Assembly (NCBI GenBank): GCA_029212425.1
Contig: JARGNC010000005.1
Span: 1,271 to 24,321, forward strand
Direction of reading: 5' to 3'
Source of the DNA: Phycisphaerales bacterium
GTDB lineage: Bacteria > Planctomycetota > Phycisphaerae > Phycisphaerales > UBA1924
DNA: 23,051 bases
Position 1 is the first letter of the stretch. Each line of letters begins with the position of its first letter. Shown piece after piece: positions 14,860 to 22,838 of the stretch. A model generated the notes under the pieces. It was not told where the DNA came from. It made no database searches and worked only from the letters and a program-made list of their open reading frames with translations. The position numbers and the translations under genes were made by a program.

Positions 14860-15330
14860 ATGACCCAACCCACCGCCACACAAAGACTTCAGGACCTCGG
14901 CATCACCCTCCCCCAAGCCACCAAGCCCCTCGCGTCCTATGTCCCAACTCGCCAAACAGGGTCCCTTATCCACATCTCAGGACAAATCCCAATCAGCGAA
15001 GGTGAACTCATCGCAACTGGGATCGTCCCAACAACAGTGGATGAAGAAACCGCCGTCCGATGTGCAAGACAATGCACACTCAATGCACTCGCCGCCTTAC
15101 AAGACGCGATCGGCTCCCTGGACAAAGTCATCAAGGTCGTCAAGGTCGGGGTATTCGTAGCCGCCGCTCCGGACTTTGGTGCACAACCAAGCATCGCCAA
15201 TGGATGCTCCGATCTCCTCGTCGAGATCTTCGGCCAAGACATCGGACAACACGCCCGCGCTGCCGTGGGTGTCGCCTCACTCCCTCGGAATGTACCAGTG
15301 GAGATCGAGTATATTTTCGAAGTCAGCTAA
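14860..15330 (+). CDS. RidA/YjgF/UK114-family protein, long subgroup
   Basis: The product has 156 residues from the ATG at 14860; classical RidA proteins have about 130. It begins TQRLQDLGITLPQATKPLASYVP, the N-terminal extension of the YjgF subgroup typified by cd02199, then has IHISGQIP, TLNALAALQDAIGSLDKV, VFVAAAPDF, NGCSDLLVEIFG, ARAAVGVASLPRNVPVEIEYIFEV. The Arg in HARAAV corresponds to the catalytic/ligand Arg of RidA, and the VEIE Glu is present. RidA hydrolyses reactive enamine/imine intermediates, but this subgroup has not, to my knowledge, been clearly assigned that activity. It converges on the transaldolase gene with only 3 bases between the stops and no terminator. Confidence 0.92.
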   Translation: MTQPTATQRLQDLGITLPQATKPLASYVPTRQTGSLIHISGQIPISEGELIATGIVPTTVDEETAVRCARQCTLNALAALQDAIGSLDKVIKVVKVGVFVAAAPDFGAQPSIANGCSDLLVEIFGQDIGQHARAAVGVASLPRNVPVEIEYIFEVS

Positions 15331-15333
15331 TGC

Positions 15334-15978
15334 TTACGCAAACGCTTTGTTGTAATCCTCAAGGAACTTCTTGAGGCCGTTGTCCGTGAGCGGATGCTGC
15401 ATCAACTGCTTGATCACATTCATTGGCACCGTCGCGACATCCGCACCGATCAACGCACATTCAAGCATGTGCTTCGGATGACGAATCGAAGCTGCAAGAA
15501 TCTTGGTCGCAAAGCCGTAGTTGTCATAGATCGTGCGGATCTGCGAGATCAACTCCGTCCCGTCCTGGGAGATGTCATCTAAACGACCGATGAACGGCGA
15601 AACCAAATACGCCCCCGCCTTCGCGACCATCATCGCTTGCATCGACTGGAAACACAGCGTCATGTTCGTGCGGATGCCCTCGTCGCTCAGTGCCTTGCAC
15701 GCCTTGAGTCCATCAACAGTCACAGGCAGCTTGACCACGATATTGTCCGCGATCTCCGCACGCATCTTGCCCTCTTTGACCATCGCGTCGTATTCAAGAG
15801 CAATCACTTCTGCCGAGACAGGCCCACGCACAATCTCACAGATTTCCGCAAGGCGCTTCCCGTAATCGATCCCCTCTTTCGCGATGAGCGATGGATTGGT
15901 GGTAACACCATCCAGAACTCCAAGGTCGTGTGCTTCACGGATTTCGTCAAGATTCGCGGTATCGATGTACAGTTCCAT
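15334..15978 (-). CDS. tal: Transaldolase, small TalC/MipB-type
   Basis: This 214-residue single-domain barrel has the size of the TalC/fructose-6-phosphate aldolase group. The N-terminus MELYIDTANLDEIREA and GVTTNPSLIAKEG are diagnostic. The Schiff-base Lys is Lys83 in VVKLPVT, followed by TLCFQSMQAMMVAKAGA, YLVSPFIGRLDD and KILAASIRHPKHM. Glu57 in AEV occupies the place where E. coli FSA has Gln59, which favours true transaldolase over FSA activity. It would link sedoheptulose-7-P and glyceraldehyde-3-P to fructose-6-P in the non-oxidative pentose phosphate pathway. GGAG lies 6 bases before the ATG. It lies 86 bases after the acyl-CoA synthetase stop and may end that operon or have its own promoter. 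Confidence 0.93.
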   Translation of the reverse strand: MELYIDTANLDEIREAHDLGVLDGVTTNPSLIAKEGIDYGKRLAEICEIVRGPVSAEVIALEYDAMVKEGKMRAEIADNIVVKLPVTVDGLKACKALSDEGIRTNMTLCFQSMQAMMVAKAGAYLVSPFIGRLDDISQDGTELISQIRTIYDNYGFATKILAASIRHPKHMLECALIGADVATVPMNVIKQLMQHPLTDNGLKKFLEDYNKAFA

Positions 15979-16064
15979 TGGATGCTCCAGGGTCGGTGAA
16001 TCGGTCTCAAAAAGCAGGACAAGACTCTAGGCAATCCGCTTTCAGAATCGACCCCAATTCACCC

Positions 16065-17534
16065 TCAATCGAGCAACTCAAGCAACGATCGGCGCATCAA
16101 CTTCCCAGTCATGTTTCTCGGAAGCAAATCCACTATCACCACTTTCCGAGGCACCTTGTATCCCGCCAACCGCTCTCTACACCAATGAATCAACTCATCC
16201 GCTTCAACGGATGCCCCCTCATCAAGCTCAACAAATCCGACAGGCACCTCGCCCCGCATCGGATCAGACTGACCGACAACCCCAGAAGCCCCAACCGCGG
16301 GATGCGCGTTGAGCACCTCCTCGATCTCTCGAGGAAACACATTCTCCCCACCAACAATCAGCATCTCCTTGATCCGACCTGTAATCGACAAGAACCCATC
16401 CGCATCAATCCGTGCCATATCTCCAGTCCGCAGATACCCACACTCATCAAATGCCGCAGCGGTCAACTCTGGATGGTTCAGATACCCCTGCATCACATTC
16501 GGTCCCCCTATCCGAAGCTCACCATCAACACCAGGTCCAAGTTCACGACCCGACTCCGGATCAACAATCCGCTGGATCACCCTCGGAAGCGCCCTCCCCA
16601 CAGCTCCAATCTTGTGCCCCTCATGCGGCAGCATCACATTCGTGACCGGCGCAGTCTCCGTCATCCCATACCCCTCGCAGATCCGTACCCCGAACCGTTC
16701 AAAGAACCGATCCGAAACATCCCTCGGCAGTGGTTCGCCACCCGACAATGAAATTCGTAACGATGACAACGCATCATCACCCGCGCTCTTCACCGTCATC
16801 AACGCGTTGTACATCGAAGGAATCCCGACATAAATCGTCGCCTTGTTCTCCTCAATTACGCCAATCACCCGCTTAGGCATAAACCGCGCCGAGTAAATCA
16901 CCCTGCACCCGAACATCAAAGGCAGCAGTGTCAACGCCGTGATCCCAAACGAGTGGAACTGAGGCAGCACCCCAACAAACACATCATTCGAGTTGATCGC
17001 GATATGCTCATGCACCTGCGCCACATTGCTCAACATGTTCCGATGACTCAGCATCACCCCTTTGGGTTTCCCAGATGTCCCAGAGGTGTACAAAACCACA
17101 GCCAACGACTCTTTGCCCACACACTTGGGCAAACGCGGACTCGGCAACGAACGGAAGTTCAAATCCTCCAGATACACCACCGTCTTTGCTCTGGGAACAT
17201 ACCCAAGATGCTCAATGAGCTTCCGCGAAGCGATCACCAGATCACATCCCGCATCATCAATCACATATTCGAGCGTTTCTTGCTCACTCAGATAGTTCAA
17301 TGGCACAATCGTCTTGCCCGCGAGCCAGACCCCGTAACTCGCCGCCGCAAACGCACCAGAAGTTGGCAACAAAATCCCCACACGCGTCGAAGAAGATTTC
17401 GCATCAACCAAATCCGCAATATGCGATCCAGCAACCAGCAAATCGATCCCGCGATACGCGCGAGTGTCATCCTCGATCAATACACGCTTGGCCCGCTTCA
17501 GAAACGACCAAGTCAACGCAACTCCAAGATTCAT
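16065..17534 (-). CDS. AMP-binding acyl-CoA or acyl-ACP synthetase
   Basis: The product has 489 residues from the ATG at 17534 with GGAG 6 bases upstream; the frame opens 12 codons earlier without a ribosome site. It is an ANL-superfamily adenylating enzyme: ATP loop YTSGTSGKPKGV (149-160), FHSFGITALTLLPLMFG, GYGMTET (288-294), YLRTGD (368-372), GRIKEMLIVGGENVFPREIEE (hinge and C domain) and the catalytic Lys478 in NMTGKL. It activates a carboxylic acid to the adenylate, then transfers it to CoA or ACP. The LPQFHSFG region recalls the synthetase half of Aas, and acpS lies two genes upstream, so an acyl-ACP synthetase role is possible. Chain-length specificity cannot be inferred. Confidence 0.9.
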   Translation of the reverse strand: MNLGVALTWSFLKRAKRVLIEDDTRAYRGIDLLVAGSHIADLVDAKSSSTRVGILLPTSGAFAAASYGVWLAGKTIVPLNYLSEQETLEYVIDDAGCDLVIASRKLIEHLGYVPRAKTVVYLEDLNFRSLPSPRLPKCVGKESLAVVLYTSGTSGKPKGVMLSHRNMLSNVAQVHEHIAINSNDVFVGVLPQFHSFGITALTLLPLMFGCRVIYSARFMPKRVIGVIEENKATIYVGIPSMYNALMTVKSAGDDALSSLRISLSGGEPLPRDVSDRFFERFGVRICEGYGMTETAPVTNVMLPHEGHKIGAVGRALPRVIQRIVDPESGRELGPGVDGELRIGGPNVMQGYLNHPELTAAAFDECGYLRTGDMARIDADGFLSITGRIKEMLIVGGENVFPREIEEVLNAHPAVGASGVVGQSDPMRGEVPVGFVELDEGASVEADELIHWCRERLAGYKVPRKVVIVDLLPRNMTGKLMRRSLLELLD

Positions 17535-17603
17535 ACAAAGCTCCGATCCATGCCCCGCAGCGTACACCACCTACGAGTCATATGCAATCGGCTCACCCAC
17601 CCA

Positions 17604-18536
17604 CTACCAAGGCCAAATCTCCAGCCCGTGCGGCGCGTTCCGGATGTCCATCGAAACATTCACGGATGCAACCATCTCCCCACTCGCTCGATCAAACGCG
17701 CTCACCGTCCCTGGCGATGACCCTACAAAGAGCAACCCACGCTCCTCATCCACACACAAACCACGCCCAAACCCTTGCCTCGCATGGTCATCCCCGATTC
17801 CGGTGAAGGTCATCTCCGATTCGTTATATACAGGGTACTCGAATCGCTTGAGTGCTTTGCCTCGTCGATACGCGATCACCAACCGATCCTCACCAGTGGA
17901 GTTCATCACAATCAACCCATCACCCAGAGGTTGACAGTTGTGCGTCGTCTGTGGCACCTTCGCATACACCTCAATCGAATCCCCAACCAACCGCAACATC
18001 GCAGGCATCCCAACGCCTGACACAAACACCGCCCCGTCTTTGAAAAATACCTGATTGATGTGCAGTGTGTCCGCCTTGGGTGGGCCTTCAGCTCCCTCAG
18101 GATCGTAAGGCCTAGCCAAAACCCCGCCTTTCCCAACACCAATCCACCAGGCGCGATCAAACCGCTCATCGACCACATCGAATCGCAGCACCGAATCAAA
18201 GCTCGTACTGCTCAAGTAAATCGATCGATCCCCGTCATACGAAATCTCATGGCAGTGGTGCAAGAACTTGCACCGAAACGATTTCACAATATTCCAATCA
18301 CGATCGAACACAAACAGCTCGTCCGACGCCGCGATGTAGATGTGCTCCCCAACAAAGCATATCCCGCGGAGCCCCCGCCCCATCCCTCGACCTTCCCAAT
18401 CGATTTCCACCGCATTCCAATCGAGCACCTGCTCAAACGCACCAGTCTCCATATCAATCAGATACGCCCCGCCGTGGGAGTCCCCCTGCTGCGTTGATCG
18501 AATCACATCCGTCATCAGGACCTTGGGAAGCGTCAT
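17604..18536 (-). CDS. Beta-propeller-like protein, function unknown
   Basis: The product has 310 residues from the ATG at 18536, which overlaps the acpS stop as TGATG. There is no signal peptide, so it is probably cytoplasmic. Repeating strands with the pattern of propeller blades are visible: GLRGICFVGEHIYIAASDELFVFD, CHEISYDGDRSIYLSSTSFDSVLRFD, HINQVFFKDGAVFVSGVG, HNCQPLGDGLIVMNSTGEDRLV, GRGLCVDEERGLLFVGSSPGTVSAFD, HGLEIWPW. Conserved His residues at blade starts and the general pattern are reminiscent of the TIGR03032/DUF4915 group, but I hold that only weakly. Coupling to acpS and the acyl synthetase hints at a role in acyl or secondary metabolism; no catalytic motif was identified. Confidence 0.82.
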   Translation of the reverse strand: MTLPKVLMTDVIRSTQQGDSHGGAYLIDMETGAFEQVLDWNAVEIDWEGRGMGRGLRGICFVGEHIYIAASDELFVFDRDWNIVKSFRCKFLHHCHEISYDGDRSIYLSSTSFDSVLRFDVVDERFDRAWWIGVGKGGVLARPYDPEGAEGPPKADTLHINQVFFKDGAVFVSGVGMPAMLRLVGDSIEVYAKVPQTTHNCQPLGDGLIVMNSTGEDRLVIAYRRGKALKRFEYPVYNESEMTFTGIGDDHARQGFGRGLCVDEERGLLFVGSSPGTVSAFDRASGEMVASVNVSMDIRNAPHGLEIWPW

Positions 18537-18937
18537 CAAATCATTCCCTCTGCAATCACCGACGCGATCGCATCAGACTTCGTGTGCGAAAGCGAGACAA
18601 ACCAACGGTCAATCCCCATCGAGTCTGCAATCTCTTTCGCCCGTCCACTGACTTTGAGTTCCGGCTTCCCAGATTTGAGGCGAACCACCTCAACATCCGT
18701 CCATCCAATCCCCTGGCTCCATCCCGTCCCGATCGCTTTGAGCGCCGCTTCTTTCGCCGCAAACCGCACCGCGAGATGCTCAACGCGCCGACTGGAATCA
18801 CCTGAATCATTCACTTCTTGTTCTGTGAAACATTTCTTGAGGAACGATTCTTCATGGCGTTGGAGGGACTGCTCGATCCGAGCAACCTCTACGATGTCCA
18901 CCCCGTGACCGATGATCCCTCGAGCAGCGCCGCTCAT
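18536..18937 (-). CDS. acpS: Holo-[acyl-carrier-protein] synthase
   Basis: The product transfers 4'-phosphopantetheine from CoA to apo-ACP, activating it for fatty acid synthesis. Its 133 residues match the small trimeric AcpS type. The metal-binding Asp14 lies in GHGVDIVEVARI and Glu63 in RFAAKEAALKAIG, followed by WTDVEV and the C-terminal WFVSLSHTKSDAIASVIAE. The ATG at 18937 overlaps the fmdB-type stop as ATGA, and its stop overlaps the propeller gene as TGATG, so it is translationally coupled on both sides. Confidence 0.95.
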   Translation of the reverse strand: MSGAARGIIGHGVDIVEVARIEQSLQRHEESFLKKCFTEQEVNDSGDSSRRVEHLAVRFAAKEAALKAIGTGWSQGIGWTDVEVVRLKSGKPELKVSGRAKEIADSMGIDRWFVSLSHTKSDAIASVIAEGMI

Positions 18938-19275
18938 TTCTTCGGCTCAGCTTTCGTCTTCGGCGCAGACTTTGATTCGGACTTCTTTCCAGCCTTTGAA
19001 TCGGTCTTGCCCTCGGACTTTGATTCTGATTTGGTTTCCGGCTTGGTCTCCGAAGCTTTCTTGTCCGCCTCCGCACTCTTCTTGTACGAATCGCTCCGGT
19101 AATCCGTCTCGTAGAAGCCCGACCCCTTGAACATCACCGCCGCGCCAGTACCGATGAGCCGCTCGAGCGCCATTTTTCCGCACTCGGGACACTTCTTCTT
19201 GACCCCAGCACTCATCGACTGGAACAGCTCGAACTCATGATCGCACGCGTTGCATCGGTAGTCATAGGTAGGCAT
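18934..19275 (-). CDS. FmdB-family zinc ribbon protein with charged tail
   Basis: The product has 113 residues. The N-terminal half is a classic FmdB/CxxC-CxxC regulator-like zinc ribbon: MPTYDYRC8NAC11DHEFE and KC29PEC32G, ending with MFKGSGFYETDYRSDSY. From about residue 72 the protein becomes a low-complexity Lys/Ser/Glu/Thr tail (KSESKSEGKTDSKAGKK...), probably disordered. The ribbon family is linked in some bacteria to regulation of amide-metabolism genes, but its biochemical role is not established. The gene lies 2 bases after grpE and overlaps acpS by 4, placing it inside the chaperone-acpS operon. Confidence 0.9.
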   Translation of the reverse strand: MPTYDYRCNACDHEFELFQSMSAGVKKKCPECGKMALERLIGTGAAVMFKGSGFYETDYRSDSYKKSAEADKKASETKPETKSESKSEGKTDSKAGKKSESKSAPKTKAEPKK

Positions 19276-19277
19276 TG

Positions 19278-19955
19278 TTACTCGCCCTCACCTGTAGATG
19301 CTTCATCCGCATCCGAGTTCTCGGGAGCAACCCCCACCTTCGCGGGACGGATCACCCGATCGCCGAGCTTGTATCCAACGCCCATGACAAGCGAGATATG
19401 CCCCGGCTCAACCCCATCAGCCGCTTGCTGCATCATCGCCGCATGCGGACCCGGATCGAACACATCGCCGACCTTAGGCTCAATCGCGCTCACCCCATAC
19501 CCCGAGAGCATCCGCAGAAACTCGCTCCGGATCATCTCCACACCCGCGATGACATCCTTCGCGGATACCTTCTCCGGATCCTGCAACAGCGCCATCTCAA
19601 AGTGATCCATCAACGGGATCAGCGCCTGCACAACTCCCTGACGCGACGAAATCCGAGCTTCCTGCTCGTTCATCGAAGCACGCCGCTGGAAGTTCTGATG
19701 CTCCGCCGCCATCCCCTGAAAGCGTCCAAAGTTCTCATCACGCTGAGAGATCGTGTCGAGCAACGCTCCAACGATCTCCTCGCTCTCAGGCGTGTACTCA
19801 AGCTCGCCAGACAAAGCCATCTGACGAATCGTCTCAAAGCGCGCCGCGCGGTCCGCATCAAACTCCGCCTCGATCTGCTCAGGAGTCTCGGTCTCGTTGA
19901 TGTCGTGTACTTCTTCAGTGTTGTTCATTGTGTCACCGTTCATTTCATCACCCAT
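19278..19955 (-). CDS. grpE: GrpE nucleotide exchange factor
   Basis: GrpE releases ADP from DnaK. The product has 225 residues from the ATG at 19955, 4 bases after the dnaJ stop; ATGs at 19943 and 19928 are alternatives, since no start has a strong ribosome site. An acidic disordered N-terminus is followed by the coiled-coil dimer region with AAEHQNFQRRASMNEQEARI, then PLMDHFEMAL, GVEMIRSEFLRML and the beta-wing signature GDVFDPGPHAAMMQ...GVGYKLGDRVIRPAKVGVA. The usual NVHQA-type motif is replaced by DPGPHAA. dnaK itself is not in the window, so its partner must be encoded elsewhere. Gene order dnaJ-grpE is the reverse of the common grpE-dnaK-dnaJ order. Confidence 0.95.
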   Translation of the reverse strand: MGDEMNGDTMNNTEEVHDINETETPEQIEAEFDADRAARFETIRQMALSGELEYTPESEEIVGALLDTISQRDENFGRFQGMAAEHQNFQRRASMNEQEARISSRQGVVQALIPLMDHFEMALLQDPEKVSAKDVIAGVEMIRSEFLRMLSGYGVSAIEPKVGDVFDPGPHAAMMQQAADGVEPGHISLVMGVGYKLGDRVIRPAKVGVAPENSDADEASTGEGE

Positions 19956-19959
19956 CGCT

Positions 19960-21120
19960 TCATCCACCCAACAGATCAGTGATCTTCTTAAAGAATCCAT
20001 GGCTCTCAGGATTCACATGCTTGTCCTCAGTCTCCGCAAACGCACGCAGCAGTTCCTCCTGCTTCGAGGTCAGCTTCTTTGGAGTCTCGATCTTCACCAC
20101 AACAATCAGATCCCCACGACGACCGCTACGAAGGTTTGGCAACCCGGCACCCTCGATCCGGAGCAACTCTCCATACTGCGTGCCCTTCTTGATCGTCAAC
20201 TTCTCCGATCCCTCAAGCGTCGGGACCTCGACATCCGCACCAAGCGATGCCTGCGTAAAGCTGATAGGCATCTCCATCAACAGATGATCCCCATCACGCT
20301 CAAACAGATCATGATCCTCAACACGCACCACGACATGCAGATCACCGCGAACCCCAGTCCCATCCGGACTGTGCTCCGCAGCAGGTGGTTCCCCTTCACC
20401 TTGCACGCGCACCGCTTGACCATGATGCACACCCGCAGGGATCTTCACGGAAAGCGAACGCTTTTTACCAGTCCGTCCGCGCCCATGACAGGTCCCGCAC
20501 TTGTCTTTGACGATCTTTCCACTCCCCCGACACGCCGGACACGCGACGACCATGCGGAACATCCCACCAAGCCCAGCTTGCTGGACCTTCCCCTGACCAC
20601 CACACTGGCTACAGGTTTCCGGAGTCGTCCCAGGCTTCGCGCCTGATCCAGTGCACGTCTCGCAGACATCCATCCGCGTGAACTCAACATCCTTCGAAGT
20701 CCCAGACAGCACCTCTTCAAGCGTCAGCGACACCTGCGTCTCAAGGTCATACCCGCGAGCCGACGCCCGACGACCGCCACGCGCCTGACCACCGAAGCCA
20801 CCGCCACCCCCACCACCGAAGATGTCATTGAACATCGAGAAGATGTCATCGACATTCATCCGATTAAAGTCATGCGTCGCCGCCCCCTGACCACGCAGAC
20901 CATCATGACCATACTGGTCATAAATCTTCCGCTTCGAGTCATCCGAAAGCACCTCATACGCTTCCGCGGCTTCCTTGAACTTCGCTTCCGCTTCCTTGTC
21001 ATCCGGATTCTTATCCGGATGGTGCTTCATCGCCAAACGCCGATACGCGCGCTTAATCTCATCCGCATCCGCAGATTTCCCAACGCCCAGTACATCGTAA
21101 TAATCGCGTGTCGTCGTCAT
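19960..21120 (-). CDS. dnaJ: Chaperone DnaJ (type I Hsp40)
   Basis: This 386-residue class A DnaJ delivers substrates to DnaK and stimulates its ATPase. It has a J domain at 5-70 with the HPD motif at 34-36, a G/F-rich linker (FGGGGGGGFGGQ) and four CxxCxGxG zinc repeats (CETCTGSG, CSQCGGQG, CPACRGSG, CGTCHGRG). The C-terminal substrate domains follow, and it ends with FFKKITDLLGG. The start at 21120 is the first ATG, with AGGGG 8 bases upstream lying in a hairpin. It follows groEL by 54 bases and precedes grpE by 4, indicating cotranscription with groESL. Confidence 0.97.
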   Translation of the reverse strand: MTTTRDYYDVLGVGKSADADEIKRAYRRLAMKHHPDKNPDDKEAEAKFKEAAEAYEVLSDDSKRKIYDQYGHDGLRGQGAATHDFNRMNVDDIFSMFNDIFGGGGGGGFGGQARGGRRASARGYDLETQVSLTLEEVLSGTSKDVEFTRMDVCETCTGSGAKPGTTPETCSQCGGQGKVQQAGLGGMFRMVVACPACRGSGKIVKDKCGTCHGRGRTGKKRSLSVKIPAGVHHGQAVRVQGEGEPPAAEHSPDGTGVRGDLHVVVRVEDHDLFERDGDHLLMEMPISFTQASLGADVEVPTLEGSEKLTIKKGTQYGELLRIEGAGLPNLRSGRRGDLIVVVKIETPKKLTSKQEELLRAFAETEDKHVNPESHGFFKKITDLLGG

Positions 21121-21127
21121 AATCAGA

Positions 21128-21151
21128 ACCCCTGCCGTTTCCGACAGGGGT
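21128..21151 (-). promoter_or_regulatory. Hairpin covering the dnaJ ribosome binding site
   Basis: On the - strand ACCCCTG pairs with CAGGGGT (7 bp, with 2 further bp inside after a mismatch) around a short loop. The 3' arm contains the dnaJ AGGGG ribosome site, 8 bases before the ATG. No T-tract follows, so it is not a typical terminator. It could act as a translational switch such as an RNA thermometer, or as a processing site between groEL and dnaJ. Confidence 0.55.
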
Positions 21152-21174
21152 CTGGTAAATCAATCAATCAAGAA

Positions 21175-22788
21175 TCAGCAAACAGCCCCAACGACAGGCT
21201 CAGCATCTTCCTTCAAATCAGTCAGCATCACATTCGTCGTGAGCATCAAGCCCGCAACCGATGCCGCGTTCACAATCGCGCTCTTCGCGACGAGTGCCGG
21301 ATCGATGATCCCCGCCTTGACCAGGTCTTCGTAGTCACCAGTCGCCGCGTTAAGCCCGATCGAGCCGCTCTCTTCGCGGATGGTTTCCACAGCGAGATCG
21401 CCATCAAACCCAGCGTTGTCCGCGATCTGCCAAGCCGGTGCCTGCATCGCCTTCATGACGATGTCAAACCCGAACTTCTCATCGCCCTTCACCTTCTTCT
21501 GAGCAGGACCCATCATGTCCGCAGCACGGATCAGCGTCACGCCGCCGCCAGGAACAAACCCTTCCTTCGCGGCCGCACGAGTCGCGTGCATCGCGTCGTC
21601 AACGAGGTCCTTGGTCGCCTTCATCGCTTGCTCGGTGACACCACCGACATTGATGATCGCCACGCCACCAGTCAGCTTCGCGTGACGCTCCATGAGCTTC
21701 TCGCGATCGTAATCGCTGGTGGACTTATCGTGCTGTGCCTTGATCGTCGCCGCACGAGCAACGATCTCAGTCTTCTTGCCGCCACCCTTGACCATGGTGG
21801 TGTTGTCCTTGGTGATGGTGACCTTCTTCGCCGAACCGAGTTCCTTCAGCTCAATCGACTCAAGCGAGCGTCCGAGGTCCTCGCTGAAGTACACGCCGCC
21901 AGTCAAGACCGCAATATCTTCCAGCATCGCCTTGCGACGATCACCGAATCCAGGTGCCTTCACAGCAGAAATATTGAGCGTACCACGAAGACGGTTCACA
22001 ACCAGAGCCGCGAGTGCTTCGTTCTCGATATCCTCAGCGATGATCAGCAAAGGCTTCCCTGCAGTCGCAACCTTGTTGAGCAACGGCAGCAAGTCACCAA
22101 GATTACTGATCTTCTTCTCATGGATCAGAATCATCGGATCCTCAAGCTCACACTCACCAGTCGTCGGATTCGTCATGAAGTAAGGCGACAGATACCCCTT
22201 ATAAAACTGCATCCCCTCGACATACTCAAGCGTCGTCTCGTTGGAGTTCCCACTCTCAATCTCAACAACGCCTTCGTGACCGACCTTGTGGATCGCTTCC
22301 GCGATCAGCTCGCCGATATTCGCGTCGTGGTTTGCAGAGACAGTCGCGATCTTCTTCAGATCCGCCTTGCCCTTGCATGGAGTCGCGAGCGAATCAATCG
22401 CTTCGCTTGCTGCTTGCGCCGCCTTGTTGATGCCGCGCTGGACATGCACCGGATTCGCGCCCGCCGCGACAACCTTCAAGCCCTCGCTAAAGATCGCTTG
22501 AGCAAGTACAGTTGCACAAGTCGTCCCGTCGCCCGCTTTATCAGCAGTACGCTTCGCGACCTGATGCAGCATCTTCGCGCCCATCGACTCAAACTGCGAT
22601 GGCAGTTCGATTTCCTTCGCAACCGAAACGCCGTCCTTGGTCACATGAGGACCGCCGTACGACTTCTCGATCACAACATGCCGACCCGCAGGCCCCATCG
22701 TGCACTTGACCGCATCGGTCAGCTTATCAACGCCCTTCTTCATCTCAAGAAGCGCCTTGTCATCAAACATGATCTGTTTATTGCTCAT
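21175..22788 (-). CDS. groEL: Chaperonin GroEL (60 kDa, Hsp60)
   Basis: This is a 537-residue subunit of the double-ring folding chamber. The ATG at 22788 has AAAGG 7 bases upstream; the frame opens 5 codons earlier. ATP-site residues align with E. coli numbering: Asp52 in VTKDGVSVAKEI and Asp87 in AGDGTT, plus the catalytic Asp in VDDAMHATRAA (Asp398 equivalent). The motif after Asp87 reads DGTTC instead of DGTTT. Apical-domain segments YLSPYFMTN and VKAPGFGDRRKAML are present. The C-terminus ends EDAEPVVGAVC and lacks the Gly-Gly-Met repeats of most GroELs. groES precedes it by 50 bases. Planctomycetes often carry several groEL copies, so this could be the groES-linked housekeeping one. Confidence 0.97.
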   Translation of the reverse strand: MSNKQIMFDDKALLEMKKGVDKLTDAVKCTMGPAGRHVVIEKSYGGPHVTKDGVSVAKEIELPSQFESMGAKMLHQVAKRTADKAGDGTTCATVLAQAIFSEGLKVVAAGANPVHVQRGINKAAQAASEAIDSLATPCKGKADLKKIATVSANHDANIGELIAEAIHKVGHEGVVEIESGNSNETTLEYVEGMQFYKGYLSPYFMTNPTTGECELEDPMILIHEKKISNLGDLLPLLNKVATAGKPLLIIAEDIENEALAALVVNRLRGTLNISAVKAPGFGDRRKAMLEDIAVLTGGVYFSEDLGRSLESIELKELGSAKKVTITKDNTTMVKGGGKKTEIVARAATIKAQHDKSTSDYDREKLMERHAKLTGGVAIINVGGVTEQAMKATKDLVDDAMHATRAAAKEGFVPGGGVTLIRAADMMGPAQKKVKGDEKFGFDIVMKAMQAPAWQIADNAGFDGDLAVETIREESGSIGLNAATGDYEDLVKAGIIDPALVAKSAIVNAASVAGLMLTTNVMLTDLKEDAEPVVGAVC

Positions 22789-22838
22789 TGTTCTACCTTT
22801 CAATCAGCAAGCCATAGCCGCCGATGCGTTCACTTCAC

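Noticed and set aside
21157..21172. AATC tandem repeat (about four units) between groEL and dnaJ
   Set aside because: It is too short for a meaningful repeat, and phase variation by tetranucleotide slippage is unlikely at this unit number.
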